A stretch of 14,371 nt of DNA from NCBI GenBank assembly GCA_964540005.1, contig CAZILN010000033.1:1-14371 (forward strand). Direction: 5' to 3'. Below the pieces are notes generated by a model, which was given only the letters and a program-made list of their open reading frames with translations, was not told the origin of the DNA and did not search any database. Below, in pieces: positions 13,997 to 14,371 of the stretch. How positions within the stretch are numbered: the stretch's first letter is position 1; each line of letters starts with the position of its first letter. The DNA comes from CAZILN01 sp964540005 (lineage in GTDB: Bacteria; Bacteroidota; Bacteroidia; Bacteroidales; SM23-62). Position numbers and translations under genes: made by a program.

Positions 13997-14371
13997 TCAG
14001 TCCTTTGTTCCATATCCTTTAAAAAATGTATAAATGAACACTCCATCCGGTTCTGCCGTTCGGTATAAATCCCTGATACCCTCCTCAAAAGTCTGACTAT
14101 CAATAAGGCCTTGCTTTATAGCTTTGTCACCTATGCCTTCAATCATTGCTGTAAATGTATTCTTTATAAATCCTTCGACAAGCTGTGGCTTACTGGCATC
14201 TACATAAACAATTCGTGGTGAAACGGAAATATTAGGTAATCCAATTGATTTTAATAAAGGATATAACTCCCTTCCGATGTTTGAATTGCCTCTGCTTTGT
14301 CTCTGAAGCTCAATCAGAGAATCTATTGCAGAATGAGCATATTTACTATCAGGATAAAAAAACGTTGAACC
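13997..14371 (-). CDS. SAM-dependent methyltransferase, C-terminal part (5' end outside window)
   Basis: The minus strand is open from the right edge to a TGA at 13997-13999, giving 124 residues. The pattern SAIDSLIELQRQSRGNSNIG, RELYPLLKSIGLPNISVSPR, IVYVDASKPQLVEGFIKNTF, TAMIEGI and DGVFIYTFFKG closely resembles the C-terminal half of a class I methyltransferase subfamily common in bacteria. The Rossmann SAM-binding motifs would lie beyond the window. The methyl acceptor is unknown. The gene converges on the MBL-fold gene with 27 nt between stop codons and no clear terminator. Confidence 0.75.
   Translation of the reverse strand, partial: GSTFFYPDSKYAHSAIDSLIELQRQSRGNSNIGRELYPLLKSIGLPNISVSPRIVYVDASKPQLVEGFIKNTFTAMIEGIGDKAIKQGLIDSQTFEEGIRDLYRTAEPDGVFIYTFFKGYGTKD

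Noticed and set aside
13959..14015. ATATGGAA/TTCCATAT inverted repeat spanning the MBL and methyltransferase stops
   Set aside because: Both arms lie inside coding sequence and the loop is over 40 nt, so it is probably chance.
1..14371. CRISPR array, phage or toxin-antitoxin defence system
   Set aside because: No regularly spaced direct repeats, cas, phage structural or recognisable toxin genes are present; the CPBP-like gene alone does not make a defence system.

Overview
The window looks like a chromosomal segment of a Bacteroidota bacterium, most likely a Bacteroidales or Marinilabiliales type. The evidence is moderate AT-richness, start codons without Shine-Dalgarno sequences, lipoprotein and signal-peptide polysaccharidases (GH20, GH10, GH43 with a CBM6-like tail), and families common in that phylum (GT32, M23 lipoprotein, TIGR04076-like). 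No SusC/SusD pair, phage, transposase or CRISPR array is visible.

Layout. (1) 1-1080: the 3' end of an unidentified gene, a strong terminator, and two tRNA-Leu genes (anticodons CAG and GAG). Each tRNA is preceded at about 126 nt by the same roughly 67-nt structured element with a perfect 10-bp hairpin, and at 27-28 nt by a boxA-like motif, so leader plus tRNA looks like an old tandem duplication. (2) 1109-5302, minus strand: a sulfotransferase with a frameshifted C-terminus, then a GH20 lipoprotein, then a secreted GH10 xylanase-family enzyme, closely spaced in one direction. The sulfotransferase is preceded by a cluster of ACYTGT hexamers. (3) 5426-6211: a GNAT acetyltransferase fused to a YoaP/thioredoxin-like tail.

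(4) 6276-9004 is a zone of gene decay. It holds an N-terminally truncated DUF1330 remnant, an intact GT32 glycosyltransferase, a C-terminally truncated TIGR04076-like gene, a membrane-protein gene with a frame break and probable internal loss, and a UGT-type glycosyltransferase broken by an internal deletion. GT32 sits exactly between two truncated genes, as if it had replaced their missing ends. (5) 8154-11344, minus strand: an M23 peptidase lipoprotein, a small Asp-box secreted protein, a CPBP-like membrane protein lacking its first catalytic motif, and the broken UGT, in operon-like order.

(6) 11362-11616: an orphan C-terminal coding remnant, then a promoter region with a perfect 12-bp palindrome. 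(7) 11617-13969, plus strand: a two-gene unit of secreted GH43-CBM6 (probable arabinoxylan side-chain hydrolase) and an exported metallo-beta-lactamase-fold protein with substituted metal ligands. (8) 13997-14371: the C-terminal part of a SAM-dependent methyltransferase, converging on the previous unit.

Functionally, GH10 (xylan backbone) and GH43-CBM6 (arabinose side chains) point to hemicellulose use, and GH20 to N-acetylhexosamine glycans. The rest is mixed housekeeping and decaying accessory genes. All family assignments come from motifs read by eye; no database search was possible.
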